64,000 nt of DNA from Bacteroidetes bacterium HGW-Bacteroidetes-5 (GCA_002842515.1 PHDC01000002.1:440744-504743); one strand, 5' to 3'. Counted from the first letter of the stretch, positions 27,741-38,195 are shown. Numbers and translations: made by a program. The notes: generated from the letters alone by a model not told the origin.

Positions 27741-28973
27741 ATGAAAAAAAGATTTTTAACACTATTCGTAATCCTTTTAGCAATCCCTTATTTGATTACA
27801 GCTCAGGAGAGAACCAGAGTGACGGGGCAGGGTCAGGGTAGATCTATAGAGAGAGCAAGATTTGTTTTTCTTTTTATAGGAGATGGTATGGGATTGTCAC
27901 AAATATCAATGGCAGAGGCCTATCTATCCACCCAAAAGGGGGAGATATCCAATGAAGCTCTCTCTTTTACAAAATTCCCCATAATGGGAATGGCAACCAC
28001 ATTCTCTGCAAACTCATACATAACCTGCTCGTCAGCTGCCGGAACAGCACTATCTACCGGTTACAAAACCAATAACGGTATGCTGGGAGTTGATCCGCAG
28101 AATAACAAACTCACAAGTATAGCTTACAAGATTAAAGAGAGCGGTGTACCGGTTGGTATTGTATCAAATGTTACAATAGATCACGCAACTCCGGCTGCTT
28201 TTTATGCAAATAGTTCCAGCAGAAACAGCTATTATGATATCGCTGTTCAGATTCCTGCCAGTGGTTTTGACTTTTTCGGAGGGGGTGGTTTTGCTCAACC
28301 TACCGGCGAGAATAAAGATCAGAAAAATATTTACGAAATACTTGAAGAGGGTGGATACACGATTGCCAGAGGGCTCAGAGAGTATGTCTCTAAAAAAGGA
28401 GCTAAAAAGATTGCACTATTTCAAGAAGCAGGTAAAGAGGGAGCCCTTCCTTATGCAATTGACAGAGAAGATAAAGACCTTTCGCTAAAACACGTTGTGG
28501 CTGCTGCTGTAGATCACCTTTACTGTGCTAAGGGTTTCTTCTTAATGGCAGAGGGTGGAAAAATAGATTGGTCAGGTCACGATAATGATGCTAAAACCAA
28601 TATCTTAGAGACACTTGACTTTGCAGATGCCGTTAATGTTGCCGTCAGCTTTGCAAGAAAATATCCTAACGAGACCCTGATAATCGTAACTGCAGACCAC
28701 GAAACAGGGGGGATGACCCTCGGAAGAGAGCGTGGTTATGTACTGAACCTTAACGAACTGGCTTCTCAAAGTAAGTCGATATCTGTCGATAAAGAGAGCA
28801 AAGATGCTGTCAAAGAGTTAAACAATAAAGCAAATGTAGGTTGGACTACATCTTCTCATACCGGAACTGCCGTTCCTGTGTACGCTACAGGTCCGGGAAG
28901 CCGTCTCTTCTCCGGAAGAATGGATAATACCGAAATTCCAATTCGAATATTAAAGGCAATGGGCTTAGAGTAA
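27741..28973 (+). CDS. Exported alkaline phosphatase (PhoA family)
   Basis: 410 residues from the ATG at 27741, with a signal peptide (about 1-22, cleavage near TAQ). Metal and catalytic motifs are present: IGDGMG, the nucleophile-bearing TCSSAAGTALSTG, DHATPAA, EGGKIDWSGHDND, TADHETGG and a late SSHTG. It hydrolyses phosphate monoesters in the periplasm or at the surface. The residue before the nucleophilic Ser is Cys, where E. coli PhoA has Asp; the nucleophile itself is kept. It is followed 11 bases later by the GHL10 gene. Substrate preference is unknown. Confidence 0.88.
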   Translation: MKKRFLTLFVILLAIPYLITAQERTRVTGQGQGRSIERARFVFLFIGDGMGLSQISMAEAYLSTQKGEISNEALSFTKFPIMGMATTFSANSYITCSSAAGTALSTGYKTNNGMLGVDPQNNKLTSIAYKIKESGVPVGIVSNVTIDHATPAAFYANSSSRNSYYDIAVQIPASGFDFFGGGGFAQPTGENKDQKNIYEILEEGGYTIARGLREYVSKKGAKKIALFQEAGKEGALPYAIDREDKDLSLKHVVAAAVDHLYCAKGFFLMAEGGKIDWSGHDNDAKTNILETLDFADAVNVAVSFARKYPNETLIIVTADHETGGMTLGRERGYVLNLNELASQSKSISVDKESKDAVKELNNKANVGWTTSSHTGTAVPVYATGPGSRLFSGRMDNTEIPIRILKAMGLE

Positions 28974-28984
28974 AACTATCAGGT

Positions 28985-30490
28985 ATGGTAAAAAGAGCTT
29001 TAATCCCAATCATTTTTATATTGTCACTCTCTGTGGCGTTTTCACAAGAGCTGCCAAAAAGAGAGTTTCGCGGTGCCTGGATACACACTGTTGGTAACCA
29101 GCAGTTCAAAACAATGACAACTGACTCCATTAAGGAGATGTTCAGAAAAACACTGGACAACTTTGAAAAGGCGGGAGTAAATGCGGTTATTTTTCAGGTA
29201 AGGCCTCAGGCAGACGCCTTTTACATATCTGAAATTGAGCCCTGGAGCAGGTTTATTGCCGGAGAGCAGGGGAAAGCGCCCAGTCCAATATGGGATCCTC
29301 TGGAGTTTATGATTCAGGAGAGCCACGCAAGAGGTATGGAGTTGCACGCTTGGTGTAACCCCTACAGGGTAACTTCAAATGAATCAGAGCAACTTCATCC
29401 GGATCACCTCTATTTTAAAAATCCCTCAATCTTTAAACGATATGGGAAACAGCTCTATTTCGACCCGGGAGAGCCGCAAGCTATTGAACACACAGTTAAG
29501 GTAATCTCAGATTTGGTGAGTCGATATGACCTTGATGCAGTGCATTTTGATGATTATTTCTATCCATATCCAATTCAGTTTGAAGAGTTTCACGATGATG
29601 CCTCCTTTGTAAAATATGCAAAAAATCAGGGGTTTGAATATTGGCAAAAGGGAGATTGGAGAAGGAATAATGTAACAACTCTTATCAAAGCTTTGAATGA
29701 TACAATAAAGGCAATCAAACCCTGGGTAAGATTCGGAATTAGTCCGTTTGGAATCCATCGTAACTTAAAGGATACCCCTGACTCAAGTGGTAGCAAAACG
29801 AATGGACTCTCCAATTATGATCAGCTTTATGCAGATGTACCTCTTTGGGTAAAAAATGGGTGGATAGATTATAATGTTCCCCAGATTTATTGGAAAATCG
29901 GCCACCCTGCAGCAGATTATAAAACACTAATCGAGTGGTGGAGCAACTCAAACTTTGGAGGTCAGCTCTATATTGGTCAGAATATCAGCACATTTACAGA
30001 GGCAGATTTAGATAATCCATCAAAAACCCAATTTGAGGCTAAAATGAAGATGGTGAGGGAGCTTCCAAATGTACACGGAAATGTCTGGTGGCCAGGTTGG
30101 AGTTTAAATAGAAATCCTGATGGGTTTACCGATTCACTCACTTTGAAATACCAAAGGTATCCGGCACTCATACCTGAATACAGGAACCTGGATACTATCC
30201 CTCCCCTGCCGGTTTCAAAACTTGAATTCAAAAGAGGTAAATTGACCTGGATCCATCCTAAGAGCAGTGACCCGATGCAGAGTGCCCGCTTTTTCGCCGT
30301 ATACAGATTTCCGGAGGGGGTGACACCAAATATCTGCGACAGTAAGTATTTGGTAAAAATCTCGGACAAACCTGAGTATATCACTATTAATGAGGGCAAC
30401 TCTAAAAAGAGGTATATATACATAGTTACAGCTATTGACAGATGCTGGAATGAGAGTGTTCCATCAAAGTATTTGCCGATAAAGCATTAA
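28985..30490 (+). CDS. Glycosyl hydrolase-like 10 (GHL10/DUF187) exported protein
   Basis: 501 residues: a signal peptide (about 1-20), a TIM-barrel GHL10 domain beginning at REFRGAWIHTVGN (about 26-38), with the HAWCNPYR and DAVHFDDYFYPY blocks, and a C-terminal fibronectin-III-like domain (about 410-501). The family is related to glycoside hydrolases, and several Bacteroidota members are lipoproteins or exported; the acidic pair in HFDDYF is a candidate active-site element. The substrate is unknown. It overlaps no other gene and ends just before the hairpin at 30507-30544. Confidence 0.85.
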   Translation: MVKRALIPIIFILSLSVAFSQELPKREFRGAWIHTVGNQQFKTMTTDSIKEMFRKTLDNFEKAGVNAVIFQVRPQADAFYISEIEPWSRFIAGEQGKAPSPIWDPLEFMIQESHARGMELHAWCNPYRVTSNESEQLHPDHLYFKNPSIFKRYGKQLYFDPGEPQAIEHTVKVISDLVSRYDLDAVHFDDYFYPYPIQFEEFHDDASFVKYAKNQGFEYWQKGDWRRNNVTTLIKALNDTIKAIKPWVRFGISPFGIHRNLKDTPDSSGSKTNGLSNYDQLYADVPLWVKNGWIDYNVPQIYWKIGHPAADYKTLIEWWSNSNFGGQLYIGQNISTFTEADLDNPSKTQFEAKMKMVRELPNVHGNVWWPGWSLNRNPDGFTDSLTLKYQRYPALIPEYRNLDTIPPLPVSKLEFKRGKLTWIHPKSSDPMQSARFFAVYRFPEGVTPNICDSKYLVKISDKPEYITINEGNSKKRYIYIVTAIDRCWNESVPSKYLPIKH

Positions 30491-30500
30491 AACAATCTTA

Positions 30501-30531
30501 TTGTCTTTTAGCGGCATTTTTTGTAAATTTG
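30501..30531 (+). promoter_or_regulatory. Candidate promoter for the antiporter-asnS-udk group
   Basis: TTG at 30501-30503 and TAAATTTG at 30524-30531 are 20 bases apart, fitting the Bacteroidota pattern. The -7 box overlaps the loop and right arm of a terminator hairpin, so one of the two assignments may be fortuitous. Confidence 0.4.
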
Positions 30532-30544
30532 CCGCTAAATTTTT
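30507..30544 (+). terminator. Terminator hairpin after the GHL10 gene
   Basis: TTTAGCGGCA (30507-30516) pairs perfectly with TGCCGCTAAA (30530-30539) across a 13-base loop and is followed by five T residues. It lies 16 bases after the GHL10 stop and 22 bases before the antiporter start. Confidence 0.7.
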
Positions 30545-30566
30545 AATCACCTAGAGACTACAACTG

Positions 30567-31772
30567 ATGAAAAAAATCCTATCGTTCTCTCTCTTTCTAA
30601 TTGCAGGTCTTATTTTTTCACAAATATTACCCTCTGCAATGGGTGAAAATTTCCACTCTTTTAAAGAGGTAACCAACATTCTCCTTTACATATCGCTTTC
30701 ATTTATAATGATTAATGTAGGGCGGGAGTTTGAATTGGACAAGGTTAATTGGAGAAGCTATGTGCAAGACTACTTTATTGCTATGGCTACTGCTGCTTTA
30801 CCCTGGATTTTTGTAGCAATGTACTTTGTATTTGTGCTCCTTCCCGTTGAGTATAGCACCACCTGGGATGCCTGGAAGGAGAGTCTTCTTTTAAGCAGAT
30901 TTGCCGCTCCCACATCTGCCGGCATCCTCTTTACAATGCTGGCTGCAATAGGGCTCAAATCAAGCTGGATTTATAAGAAGATTCAGGTCCTGGCAATATT
31001 TGACGACCTGGATACTATCCTGTTGATGATTCCTCTGCAAATAATAATGATAGGTATGAAGTGGCAGATGGCAGCAGTACTGTTGGTAGTCTTTTTACTA
31101 CTCTACTATGGGTGGAAAAAAATGGGTGCCTATAAATTGAGGCAGGACTGGATTGCTATTCTGTTCTACTCTGCACTTGTGGTCGGAATTACCTGGGGGC
31201 TGCATTTTATTACGGCCTCTTTTCTGGGAAAAGATGAGGGGATACATATAGAGGTGCTTCTTCCTGCTTTTGTTCTCGGAATGGTTATGGGACACATTAA
31301 TACAGACTCCAAAACTGAGAGGGTTGTAACCAACGGTATTTCTATATTCTTTATGTTCCTGGTAGGTATGAGTATGCCCCTGTTTATAGGCTCTCACACA
31401 ATGAGTGACGATGTTGTTGCAGGCGCATCCCTCTTGGGGCAACAACCTATGCTACCTGCCGGCAGAATTATATTTCACGTAATTATAGTCTCTATACTCT
31501 CCAATATAGGAAAACTTGTTCCGGTGCTCTTCTACAGAGATCGTTACATCGAGGAGAGACTTGCACTATCTATCGGAATGTTTACCCGGGGAGAGGTTGG
31601 AGCGGGAATTATCTTTATTGCTCTTAGTTATAATATTGGAGGGCCTGCACTGGTTATCTCTGTATTAAGCATTGTACTGAATCTAATTCTTACGGGAATA
31701 TTCGTGGTTTGGGTAAAAAAGCTGTCAATTCACGCTACACTTAAAAGAGAGAGAGCAGAGTTAGCTCAATAA
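30567..31772 (+). CDS. Cation:proton antiporter-type membrane protein
   Basis: A 401-residue polytopic protein with about eleven to twelve hydrophobic segments. It shows CPA-type features: a [21 protein letters not shown] block near 111-131, a central [12 protein letters not shown] block near 144-155 with paired aspartates, and [15 protein letters not shown] near the end. Such proteins exchange Na+ or K+ for protons across the inner membrane. Ion specificity cannot be read from the sequence. asnS follows after 19 bases. Confidence 0.8.
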   Translation: MKKILSFSLFLIAGLIFSQILPSAMGENFHSFKEVTNILLYISLSFIMINVGREFELDKVNWRSYVQDYFIAMATAALPWIFVAMYFVFVLLPVEYSTTWDAWKESLLLSRFAAPTSAGILFTMLAAIGLKSSWIYKKIQVLAIFDDLDTILLMIPLQIIMIGMKWQMAAVLLVVFLLLYYGWKKMGAYKLRQDWIAILFYSALVVGITWGLHFITASFLGKDEGIHIEVLLPAFVLGMVMGHINTDSKTERVVTNGISIFFMFLVGMSMPLFIGSHTMSDDVVAGASLLGQQPMLPAGRIIFHVIIVSILSNIGKLVPVLFYRDRYIEERLALSIGMFTRGEVGAGIIFIALSYNIGGPALVISVLSIVLNLILTGIFVVWVKKLSIHATLKRERAELAQ

Positions 31773-31791
31773 ATATTATCATATACATAAA

Positions 31792-33186
31792 ATGGAAAAC
31801 CAAATAAGAGTTAAAGTATCTGAATTGCTAAAAATGGCCCCGGGTTCCGCAATTCTGGTAAAGGGATGGGTACGGACAAAGAGGGGGAATAAAAACATCA
31901 CATTCGTAGCCCTTAATGACGGCTCAACCGTGAAAAATGTTCAGATAGTTTTTGACGGGAACATCTTTACAGAGGAGATGTTAAAAGGGGTTACCACCGG
32001 TGCTTCAATTGGAGTTAACGGTGAGCTGGTCGCCTCGTTGGGGAGTGGCCAGGCTGTAGAGGTGAGTGCTAAATCACTTGAGATTTACGGCACTGCAGAT
32101 ACCGAAAGTTACCCTCTGCAAAAAAAGGGACATAGTATGGAGTTTCTGCGTGAAATTGGACACCTGCGTCCCAGAACCAACACATTCGGTTGTATATTCC
32201 GCATAAGACACGCTATGTCTTTTGCAATACACAAATACTTTAACGACAGAGGTTTTTTTAATCTTCATACTCCAATAATAACTGCATCAGATGCAGAGGG
32301 CGCAGGAGCTATGTTTCAGGTTACAACTCTGGATATGAATAACCCTCCAAGAGAAGAGGATGGTTCTATAGATTACTCTCAGGATTTCTTTGGGAAATCT
32401 GCAAATCTTACCGTTAGCGGTCAGCTTGAGGGAGAGTTGGGAGCACTTGCTCTCGGTGAGATTTATACCTTTGGTCCAACTTTTAGGGCAGAGAATTCAA
32501 ACACACCCAGACACCTCTCTGAGTTCTGGATGATTGAGCCTGAGATGGCCTTTTACGAGATAAAAGATAATATGGATCTTGCAGAAGACTTTATCAAATA
32601 TCTTGTAAACTATGCCCTTGAAAACTGTATGGATGATTTGCAGTTCCTAAATGATATGTTTGACAAAGAGCTTATTGAACGACTAAAAGGGGTTACCGGG
32701 ACAGATTTTATAAGACTTTCATATACAGAGGGCGTTGACATTTTGATAAAATCCGGACAGAAATTTGAGTATCCAGTATCGTGGGGAACAGATCTGCAGA
32801 GTGAGCACGAAAGATATCTTGTGGAGAAACACTTCAAAAAGCCAGTGATTCTAACAGACTATCCTAAAGAGATTAAGGCCTTCTATATGAAGCAGAACGA
32901 TGACGGAAAAACTGTTCGTGCAATGGATATTTTATTTCCAAAAATTGGTGAGATAATTGGAGGTTCACAAAGAGAGGAGTCTCTTGAGAAGCTTATCACA
33001 AGAGTTGAGGAGATGGGAATGGATACAAAAACTCTGTGGTGGTATATTGACACCCGTAAATTCGGGACGGTTCCTCACTCAGGATTCGGTCTTGGTTTCG
33101 AAAGGCTTCTCCTTTTTGTAACAGGTATGGCCAATATTCGTGATGTAATTCCTTTCCCAAGATCTCCAAAAAACGCAGAATTTTAA
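31792..33186 (+). CDS. asnS: Asparaginyl-tRNA synthetase
   Basis: 464 residues: an N-terminal OB-fold anticodon-binding domain (about 15-110) and a class II catalytic core. The core shows [21 protein letters not shown] (motif 2 region) and [15 protein letters not shown] (motif 3) near the C-terminus. It charges tRNA-Asn directly. The GSQREES block and the absence of an aspartyl-specific insertion favour AsnS over AspS. It is cotranscribed with the antiporter upstream and udk downstream. Confidence 0.95.
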   Translation: MENQIRVKVSELLKMAPGSAILVKGWVRTKRGNKNITFVALNDGSTVKNVQIVFDGNIFTEEMLKGVTTGASIGVNGELVASLGSGQAVEVSAKSLEIYGTADTESYPLQKKGHSMEFLREIGHLRPRTNTFGCIFRIRHAMSFAIHKYFNDRGFFNLHTPIITASDAEGAGAMFQVTTLDMNNPPREEDGSIDYSQDFFGKSANLTVSGQLEGELGALALGEIYTFGPTFRAENSNTPRHLSEFWMIEPEMAFYEIKDNMDLAEDFIKYLVNYALENCMDDLQFLNDMFDKELIERLKGVTGTDFIRLSYTEGVDILIKSGQKFEYPVSWGTDLQSEHERYLVEKHFKKPVILTDYPKEIKAFYMKQNDDGKTVRAMDILFPKIGEIIGGSQREESLEKLITRVEEMGMDTKTLWWYIDTRKFGTVPHSGFGLGFERLLLFVTGMANIRDVIPFPRSPKNAEF

Positions 33187-33195
33187 CCACAATAT

Positions 33196-33813
33196 ATGCT
33201 TGTAATTGGAATTGCCGGGGGAACCGGATCAGGAAAGACTACCGTAGTAAGGGAGATAACAAAAATACTGGCAGACAGTGAAGTTGTAGTTATCCCTCAG
33301 GATTCCTACTACAAAGATAACAGCCATCTTCCTATTGAAGAGCGGCTGGAACTAAATTTTGACCACCCGGACTCTATTGATTTTAAGCTTCTTGTCAAAC
33401 ATTTGAACGACCTCAAAGCCGGGAAAGCTATAGAGCAACCGGTCTACTCATACCTAACCTGCTCCCGGTCATCTACTGAGACAATAAAGGTTAAACCATC
33501 TATAGTTGTTATTGTAGAGGGGATATTAATCTATACCTGTTCTGAACTGAGAGATTGTATGGATATCAAAGTTTTTGTAGATGCAGATGCAGACGATCGT
33601 TTGGGAAGAGTTATAACACGGGACAATATTGAAAGGGGGAGAACAATTGAGAAGGTACTGGAGAGGTATGAGAAGACAGTTAAACCTATGCATCTTCAGT
33701 TTATTGAGCCCAGTAAGAGGTATGCAGATATAATAATCCCGCAAGGCGGACATAACCAGGTTGCGATTGGTATCCTTCTTGCTACTATTGAGAAGGCTCT
33801 ACAAAAAAAATAA
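33196..33813 (+). CDS. udk: Uridine kinase
   Basis: A 205-residue P-loop kinase with the Walker A loop GGTGSGKT at 8-15, the PQDSYYKD block near 35-42 and NFDHPDSIDF near 53-62, all typical of uridine-cytidine kinase. It phosphorylates uridine and cytidine in pyrimidine salvage. Its stop overlaps the start of the TonB-like gene by one base (TAATG), so the two are probably coupled in translation. Confidence 0.93.
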   Translation: MLVIGIAGGTGSGKTTVVREITKILADSEVVVIPQDSYYKDNSHLPIEERLELNFDHPDSIDFKLLVKHLNDLKAGKAIEQPVYSYLTCSRSSTETIKVKPSIVVIVEGILIYTCSELRDCMDIKVFVDADADDRLGRVITRDNIERGRTIEKVLERYEKTVKPMHLQFIEPSKRYADIIIPQGGHNQVAIGILLATIEKALQKK

Positions 33814-34523
33814 TGTTTAGACGAGATAATAATGCCGGCCTCTATCTTACCGTAGCATTTCACCTTCTGCTGCTAATAATTTTATTGGCATACAGAATTA
33901 ACTTTATGCTAAAAGAGGAGAGCTCTTTTATTTTAGACTTCACCAAAGAGGAGCTGCTTGAGGAGATTGCAAAAAAGGAGCAGTTAAAGGCAGATGTTAG
34001 CAGAGAGCTGGACAACATTCTCTCGGGCAACACTGCTGTAAGAAATGTTGTGGTTGATGCCTCATCGGTAAAGGGCTCTCAATTGAAAGACGATCGCAAT
34101 AAAAATCCGAACCAGATTTATGAAGATGCCCGCCGGGTTCAGCAGAGGCTGGACGCGGCCCGCAGAGAGGCACAGGCAAACACCGGCAGTGATGAAGTTG
34201 CAGATCCTCAACAAAAAACAGAGACTAAAACAGAGAGCTATAAAGGACCCTCTGTTATCTCATACTATCTGCAGGGGCGCAAATCTATGAGCCTTCCTAT
34301 TCCTGTCTATAAATGTGTGGGTGGAGGAGATGTTACAGTTTCCATCGTTGTAAACCGAAAAGGATATGTTATCAATGCCATTGTAAAACCCCAGGGTTCA
34401 TCATCGGATGTTTGTCTGCAGGAGTACGCAATAAAGGCGGCAAAATCTTCCAGATTTACCGCCTCTTCTACTGCTCCCGAGCGTCAAACAGGGGAGATTG
34501 TATACAGGTTTATAGCCCAATAG
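33813..34523 (+). CDS. TonB-like energy transducer protein
   Basis: 236 residues: a membrane segment at about 10-32, a long charged, probably coiled or extended periplasmic stretch (about 40-135), and a C-terminal TonB-like fold (about 160-236) with GDVTVSIVVNRKGYVINAIV and the closing EIVYRF. TonB proteins carry energy from ExbB/ExbD to outer-membrane receptors. It is not next to the exbB block, about 6 kb upstream, but is a plausible partner. Its last 14 bases overlap the convergent ctpA end. Confidence 0.72.
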   Translation: MFRRDNNAGLYLTVAFHLLLLIILLAYRINFMLKEESSFILDFTKEELLEEIAKKEQLKADVSRELDNILSGNTAVRNVVVDASSVKGSQLKDDRNKNPNQIYEDARRVQQRLDAARREAQANTGSDEVADPQQKTETKTESYKGPSVISYYLQGRKSMSLPIPVYKCVGGGDVTVSIVVNRKGYVINAIVKPQGSSSDVCLQEYAIKAAKSSRFTASSTAPERQTGEIVYRFIAQ

Positions 34524-36099
34524 CCGTTAATACCGTATTATCTTTCTCCAACAATATTGGATAAAAAGCATTGTCGTCCAGTGGGGTATATCTTCCCACA
34601 AATGCTCTTATATGATTTATTATAAGATCTTTGCTCTCCTCCCACTCCTGTTTGGTTGCTATAATCCCGTTTAATGAAGCAAACTGCAAAAATCGTTGTT
34701 CAAAGTCTACTTGAGAGAAAAACTTGTTAAGCTCTTTTAGATTTGTTATTTTGTTGAGATCCGGTCTGTAATCGTCGGCCATCTTTGCACTAAAACGGAA
34801 GGTGAGCCCCTGATTTGAAACTTTTATAAAGAGAGGTCCAACTCCTGTAGTGTCAATCGGAACAAATATGTCCGGAGTAATACCACCCCCTCCATATACA
34901 ATCTTACCCTTGGGAGTGGTATATTTTAGAGAGTCATTTGTTTTGATACTATCCTTGTTAAGCATCTCTCCGTGACGGTACCTCTCTATGATATCCTCTC
35001 TGTAATTTTCGTCATATGGTTTTTGGATAGACCTGCCTGTAGGGGTATAAAACCTTGCTACAGTGAGTCTTATTCCTGAGTTATCTGAGAAGTAGATGGG
35101 CTCCTGCACCAACCCTTTCCCGAATGAACGACGCCCGACTATGACTCCTCTGTCATTATCCTGTATAGCCCCGGCAAATATCTCACTTGAAGAGGCAGAT
35201 CCTTCATCTATAATCACTTTGATAGAGAGATCTCTGTACTTTCCGTTATTATCAGCGTAGAAATCTTGTCTTGGTCTGTGCCTGCCCTGCATATAAACGA
35301 TCAGATCTCCTTTATTGAGGAACTCATTGGATAGCAGCAGTGCCTGATCGAAATAGCCACCTGTATTACCTCTTAAATCAAACAACAGAGATTTCATCCC
35401 TTGATTCTTAAGGTCGGCCAATGCCTCCATAAACTCTTTGTAACTGGTTCTTGTAAATTTTGAGAGCTTTATGTATCCGGTTGTGTCATTAATCATAAAT
35501 GAGACATCTATACTCTTGACCGGAATCTTGTCTCTACGAATATCAAAGGAGACCAAATCCTTTACCCCTACCCTCTTTACCTCTACATTAACCTTAGTTC
35601 CGGATTTCCCCCTCAATCTTCTAACAAGAGAGTCCTGATTCATCTTAACACCGGCCACATTCTCTCCGTTAACTTTTACGAGCCTGTCTCCGGATAAAAT
35701 TCCGGCCCGCTCCGAAGGACCGCCGGGTATAACATTTATCACAACCGCGGTATCGTTGGGAACATTAAACTGAACACCTATTCCGTCAAAATTACCCTGA
35801 AGCTGCTCATCTGCATTTGTTAGCTCCTGTGGAGTAAGATAGACAGAATGGGGGTCAAGTTTTTGCAAAACATAGGGGATTGCATCCTCTGTAACCTTGC
35901 CGTAATTAACAGGATCTACATAGTTTCCATCTACCTGAGAGAGTACCAGCAATAGCTTATCCCATTTACCGGCAGTAAGCTTAAGCTCTTTAGCCGTACG
36001 AAGCTCGGAGAAAATCTTGAAGGAGAGAGCTCCTAATAGAAAGATTATTATTACCAATGCCCACGAATGGGTTCTAATTTTGTCTGATAGTTTACTCAT
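34510..36099 (-). CDS. ctpA: C-terminal processing peptidase CtpA (S41 family, PDZ)
   Basis: 529 residues: an N-terminal signal anchor (about 13-30), a PDZ domain (about 95-180) and an S41 serine-lysine protease domain. By alignment to Prc the catalytic residues are Ser303 in the GSASSSEI block, with Asp314, and Lys328 in RSFGKG. It trims or degrades envelope proteins in the periplasm. It is the last gene of the minus-strand operon that starts at 42584. The C-terminal region beyond about 420 is family-specific. Confidence 0.92.
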   Translation of the reverse strand: MSKLSDKIRTHSWALVIIIFLLGALSFKIFSELRTAKELKLTAGKWDKLLLVLSQVDGNYVDPVNYGKVTEDAIPYVLQKLDPHSVYLTPQELTNADEQLQGNFDGIGVQFNVPNDTAVVINVIPGGPSERAGILSGDRLVKVNGENVAGVKMNQDSLVRRLRGKSGTKVNVEVKRVGVKDLVSFDIRRDKIPVKSIDVSFMINDTTGYIKLSKFTRTSYKEFMEALADLKNQGMKSLLFDLRGNTGGYFDQALLLSNEFLNKGDLIVYMQGRHRPRQDFYADNNGKYRDLSIKVIIDEGSASSSEIFAGAIQDNDRGVIVGRRSFGKGLVQEPIYFSDNSGIRLTVARFYTPTGRSIQKPYDENYREDIIERYRHGEMLNKDSIKTNDSLKYTTPKGKIVYGGGGITPDIFVPIDTTGVGPLFIKVSNQGLTFRFSAKMADDYRPDLNKITNLKELNKFFSQVDFEQRFLQFASLNGIIATKQEWEESKDLIINHIRAFVGRYTPLDDNAFYPILLEKDNTVLTAIGL

Positions 36100-36111
36100 A
36101 CTATTTTTGAG

Positions 36112-36531
36112 TTATTCAATAAAATTTACAACATCAACTCCTGCTTTTGTGAGCAGGTCTACTCCATCTGTTCTGCGATAGTTGTTTCGGAAAACAAGAC
36201 GAACAATTCCGGCCTGAATGATAAGTTTTGCACACTCCAGGCAAGGGGAAGTTGTCACATACATTGTAGCACCGGCGCTGCTATTGCCCGATTTGGCCAC
36301 CTTTGTTATAGCATTTGCCTCTGCGTGAAGAACATAAGGAATAGTCTTACCCTCTTCGTCTTCACATTTGTTCTCAAACCCGGCAGGTGTTCCATTATAA
36401 CCGTCAGATATAATCATCCGATCTTTCACAAGAAGAGCTCCAACCTGTCTTCTTTTACAATAAGAGTTTTTTGACCACACTTCGGCCATATCCAGGTAAC
36501 TCTTGTCAAACTGCCTCTGTTTTTCATCCAT
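36112..36531 (-). CDS. dCMP/deoxycytidylate deaminase-family protein (ComEB-like)
   Basis: A 139-residue zinc deaminase. His69 and Glu71 in HAEANAI and Cys97 and Cys100 in PCLEC form the zinc site with the catalytic Glu. Family members deaminate dCMP to dUMP for thymidylate synthesis. It is packed into the envelope operon, two bases after the acyl-CoA synthetase and 12 before ctpA, so it is probably cotranscribed rather than functionally linked. Other cytidine-deaminase families are less likely because of the WSKNSYCKRRQVGA start. Confidence 0.9.
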   Translation of the reverse strand: MDEKQRQFDKSYLDMAEVWSKNSYCKRRQVGALLVKDRMIISDGYNGTPAGFENKCEDEEGKTIPYVLHAEANAITKVAKSGNSSAGATMYVTTSPCLECAKLIIQAGIVRLVFRNNYRRTDGVDLLTKAGVDVVNFIE

Positions 36532-36533
36532 AA

Positions 36534-38195
36534 CTATAAATCTGTTCTCTGATATAGATATCTTTTAATACTTCTTTTTGGTGTCTTTTCAAACTCTTCC
36601 GGAAAAACTCTAATCTCCTGAATCTTGCTGTAATTTGGCAGCTCTTCGTTTATGGCCACCCTTATCTCCTCCATTTTTTTATTAAGGGCACTCTCGTTTA
36701 TTCCGTCACTCTCTGCCTGTTCAAAATCCGGATATACCAGTGCAGATAAAAGCCCCCCCTCCTCAATAACAAGAGACTCTACTACATACTGCATATTGTT
36801 TATGATGCTCTCAATCTCCTCCGGGTAGATATTTTGCCCGGATGGACCCAGTATCATACTTTTTGAACGTCCTCTAATGTATAGATAACCATCTGAGTCA
36901 ATTACCCCGACATCACCTGTGCGTAACCAACCATCTGAGGTCAATACGAGGTCGGTTGCCTCTCTGTTTTTATAATATCCCAACATCACATTCTCCCCTC
37001 TGCAGAGAATCTCCCCGGGAATTTTTGCCGGATCCCTGGAGTCTATCTTTATCTCCATACGCGGTACAACCTTACCACAGGAGTAGAGTCTTGTATTGTG
37101 CCAGGGGGCATAAGTTATAATTGGAGCACATTCGGTCATTCCATATCCAACCGTGAAAGGGAACCCAATTTTTCTAAAGAAGAGCTCTGCCTCTCTGTTA
37201 AATGCCGCGCCCCCGATAATTACCTCATAGAATTTTCCGCCAAAGGTCTTTATGAGCTCTAACTTTATCCTCTTCTCAATTTTTTGATCTATAACCGGAA
37301 GTCTAAGAAGTACCCTGATTGCTGTTTTGCTGATAATCGGCTGCAGCTTTTTCTTGTAGATCTTCTCAATTATCAGTGGTACAGATACCACAATATCGGG
37401 TTTAATCTCTGCAAATGCATCCATTATTATCTTCGGGCTTGGTATCCTTGTCAGGAAATGGACGTGTGCTCCTACGGTCATCTCAAAAAGAAACTCAAAC
37501 ATCATCCCGTACATATGAGCTGTGGGCAACATAGCTACAACATTTGAACTGTTGTTGAGATGAGGTTGAACCTCCTTTGCAAAATCTACATTAGATTTAA
37601 GAGCTCTGTAAGGAATCATCACACCCTTTGAAAAACCTGTCGTTCCGGAGGTGTAATTAATCATTGATAGCTCTTGAGGCTGGTCTTCGTAGTATTTTAG
37701 ATGTTCTGCCCTGAAGTTTTTCGGGTATTTCTTTCCGAAGAGTTCATTAAGATGCTCTCTGGTCTCTCGTACCTTTGAGCTTTTGCTGTAAAGTATCGAG
37801 AAATCATTCATCTGGATTACTGCTTCCAGATTTGGCATCTCACTCTCGCTAAGCTGCTCCCAAACAACATCTCCCACAAAAAAAACTTTCGATTCCGAAT
37901 GATTTACAATATGGTGTATATTGCCCGGCTTGAATTCGTGAAGTATAGGAACTGCAACTGCACCGTATGTAATTGCAGAGAGGAAGACAACCCCCCAATT
38001 AGCCTGATTTCTTGAGCATAGCGATATTTTATCCCCTTTTTTAAGACCCAGTATCTCATACACAATATGCAACTTTTCGATTCTCCGGGCAACATCCCTG
38101 TAGTTTAGGGTAATGCCCTTGTAGTCAGAAAGTGCCGGATAGTCCCAGTTATCCTTAAAACTCTGTTCGAGTAAGAGGTTAAGTGAATTTTTCAT
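36534..38195 (-). CDS. AMP-forming acyl-CoA synthetase (long-chain fatty acid-CoA ligase family)
   Basis: A 553-residue ANL-superfamily enzyme with the P-loop-like YTSGTTGFSKGVM near 180-192, the VGYGMTECAPI block near 353-363, the WLRTGDVG hinge near 429-436 and a C-terminal lysine-containing TPKRSIKRY segment. It activates a carboxylic acid, probably a fatty acid, as acyl-AMP and then acyl-CoA. It is shorter than eukaryotic long-chain enzymes and close to the Bacteroidota FadD-like group. It lies between msbA and the deaminase. Confidence 0.85.
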   Translation of the reverse strand: MKNSLNLLLEQSFKDNWDYPALSDYKGITLNYRDVARRIEKLHIVYEILGLKKGDKISLCSRNQANWGVVFLSAITYGAVAVPILHEFKPGNIHHIVNHSESKVFFVGDVVWEQLSESEMPNLEAVIQMNDFSILYSKSSKVRETREHLNELFGKKYPKNFRAEHLKYYEDQPQELSMINYTSGTTGFSKGVMIPYRALKSNVDFAKEVQPHLNNSSNVVAMLPTAHMYGMMFEFLFEMTVGAHVHFLTRIPSPKIIMDAFAEIKPDIVVSVPLIIEKIYKKKLQPIISKTAIRVLLRLPVIDQKIEKRIKLELIKTFGGKFYEVIIGGAAFNREAELFFRKIGFPFTVGYGMTECAPIITYAPWHNTRLYSCGKVVPRMEIKIDSRDPAKIPGEILCRGENVMLGYYKNREATDLVLTSDGWLRTGDVGVIDSDGYLYIRGRSKSMILGPSGQNIYPEEIESIINNMQYVVESLVIEEGGLLSALVYPDFEQAESDGINESALNKKMEEIRVAINEELPNYSKIQEIRVFPEEFEKTPKRSIKRYLYQRTDL

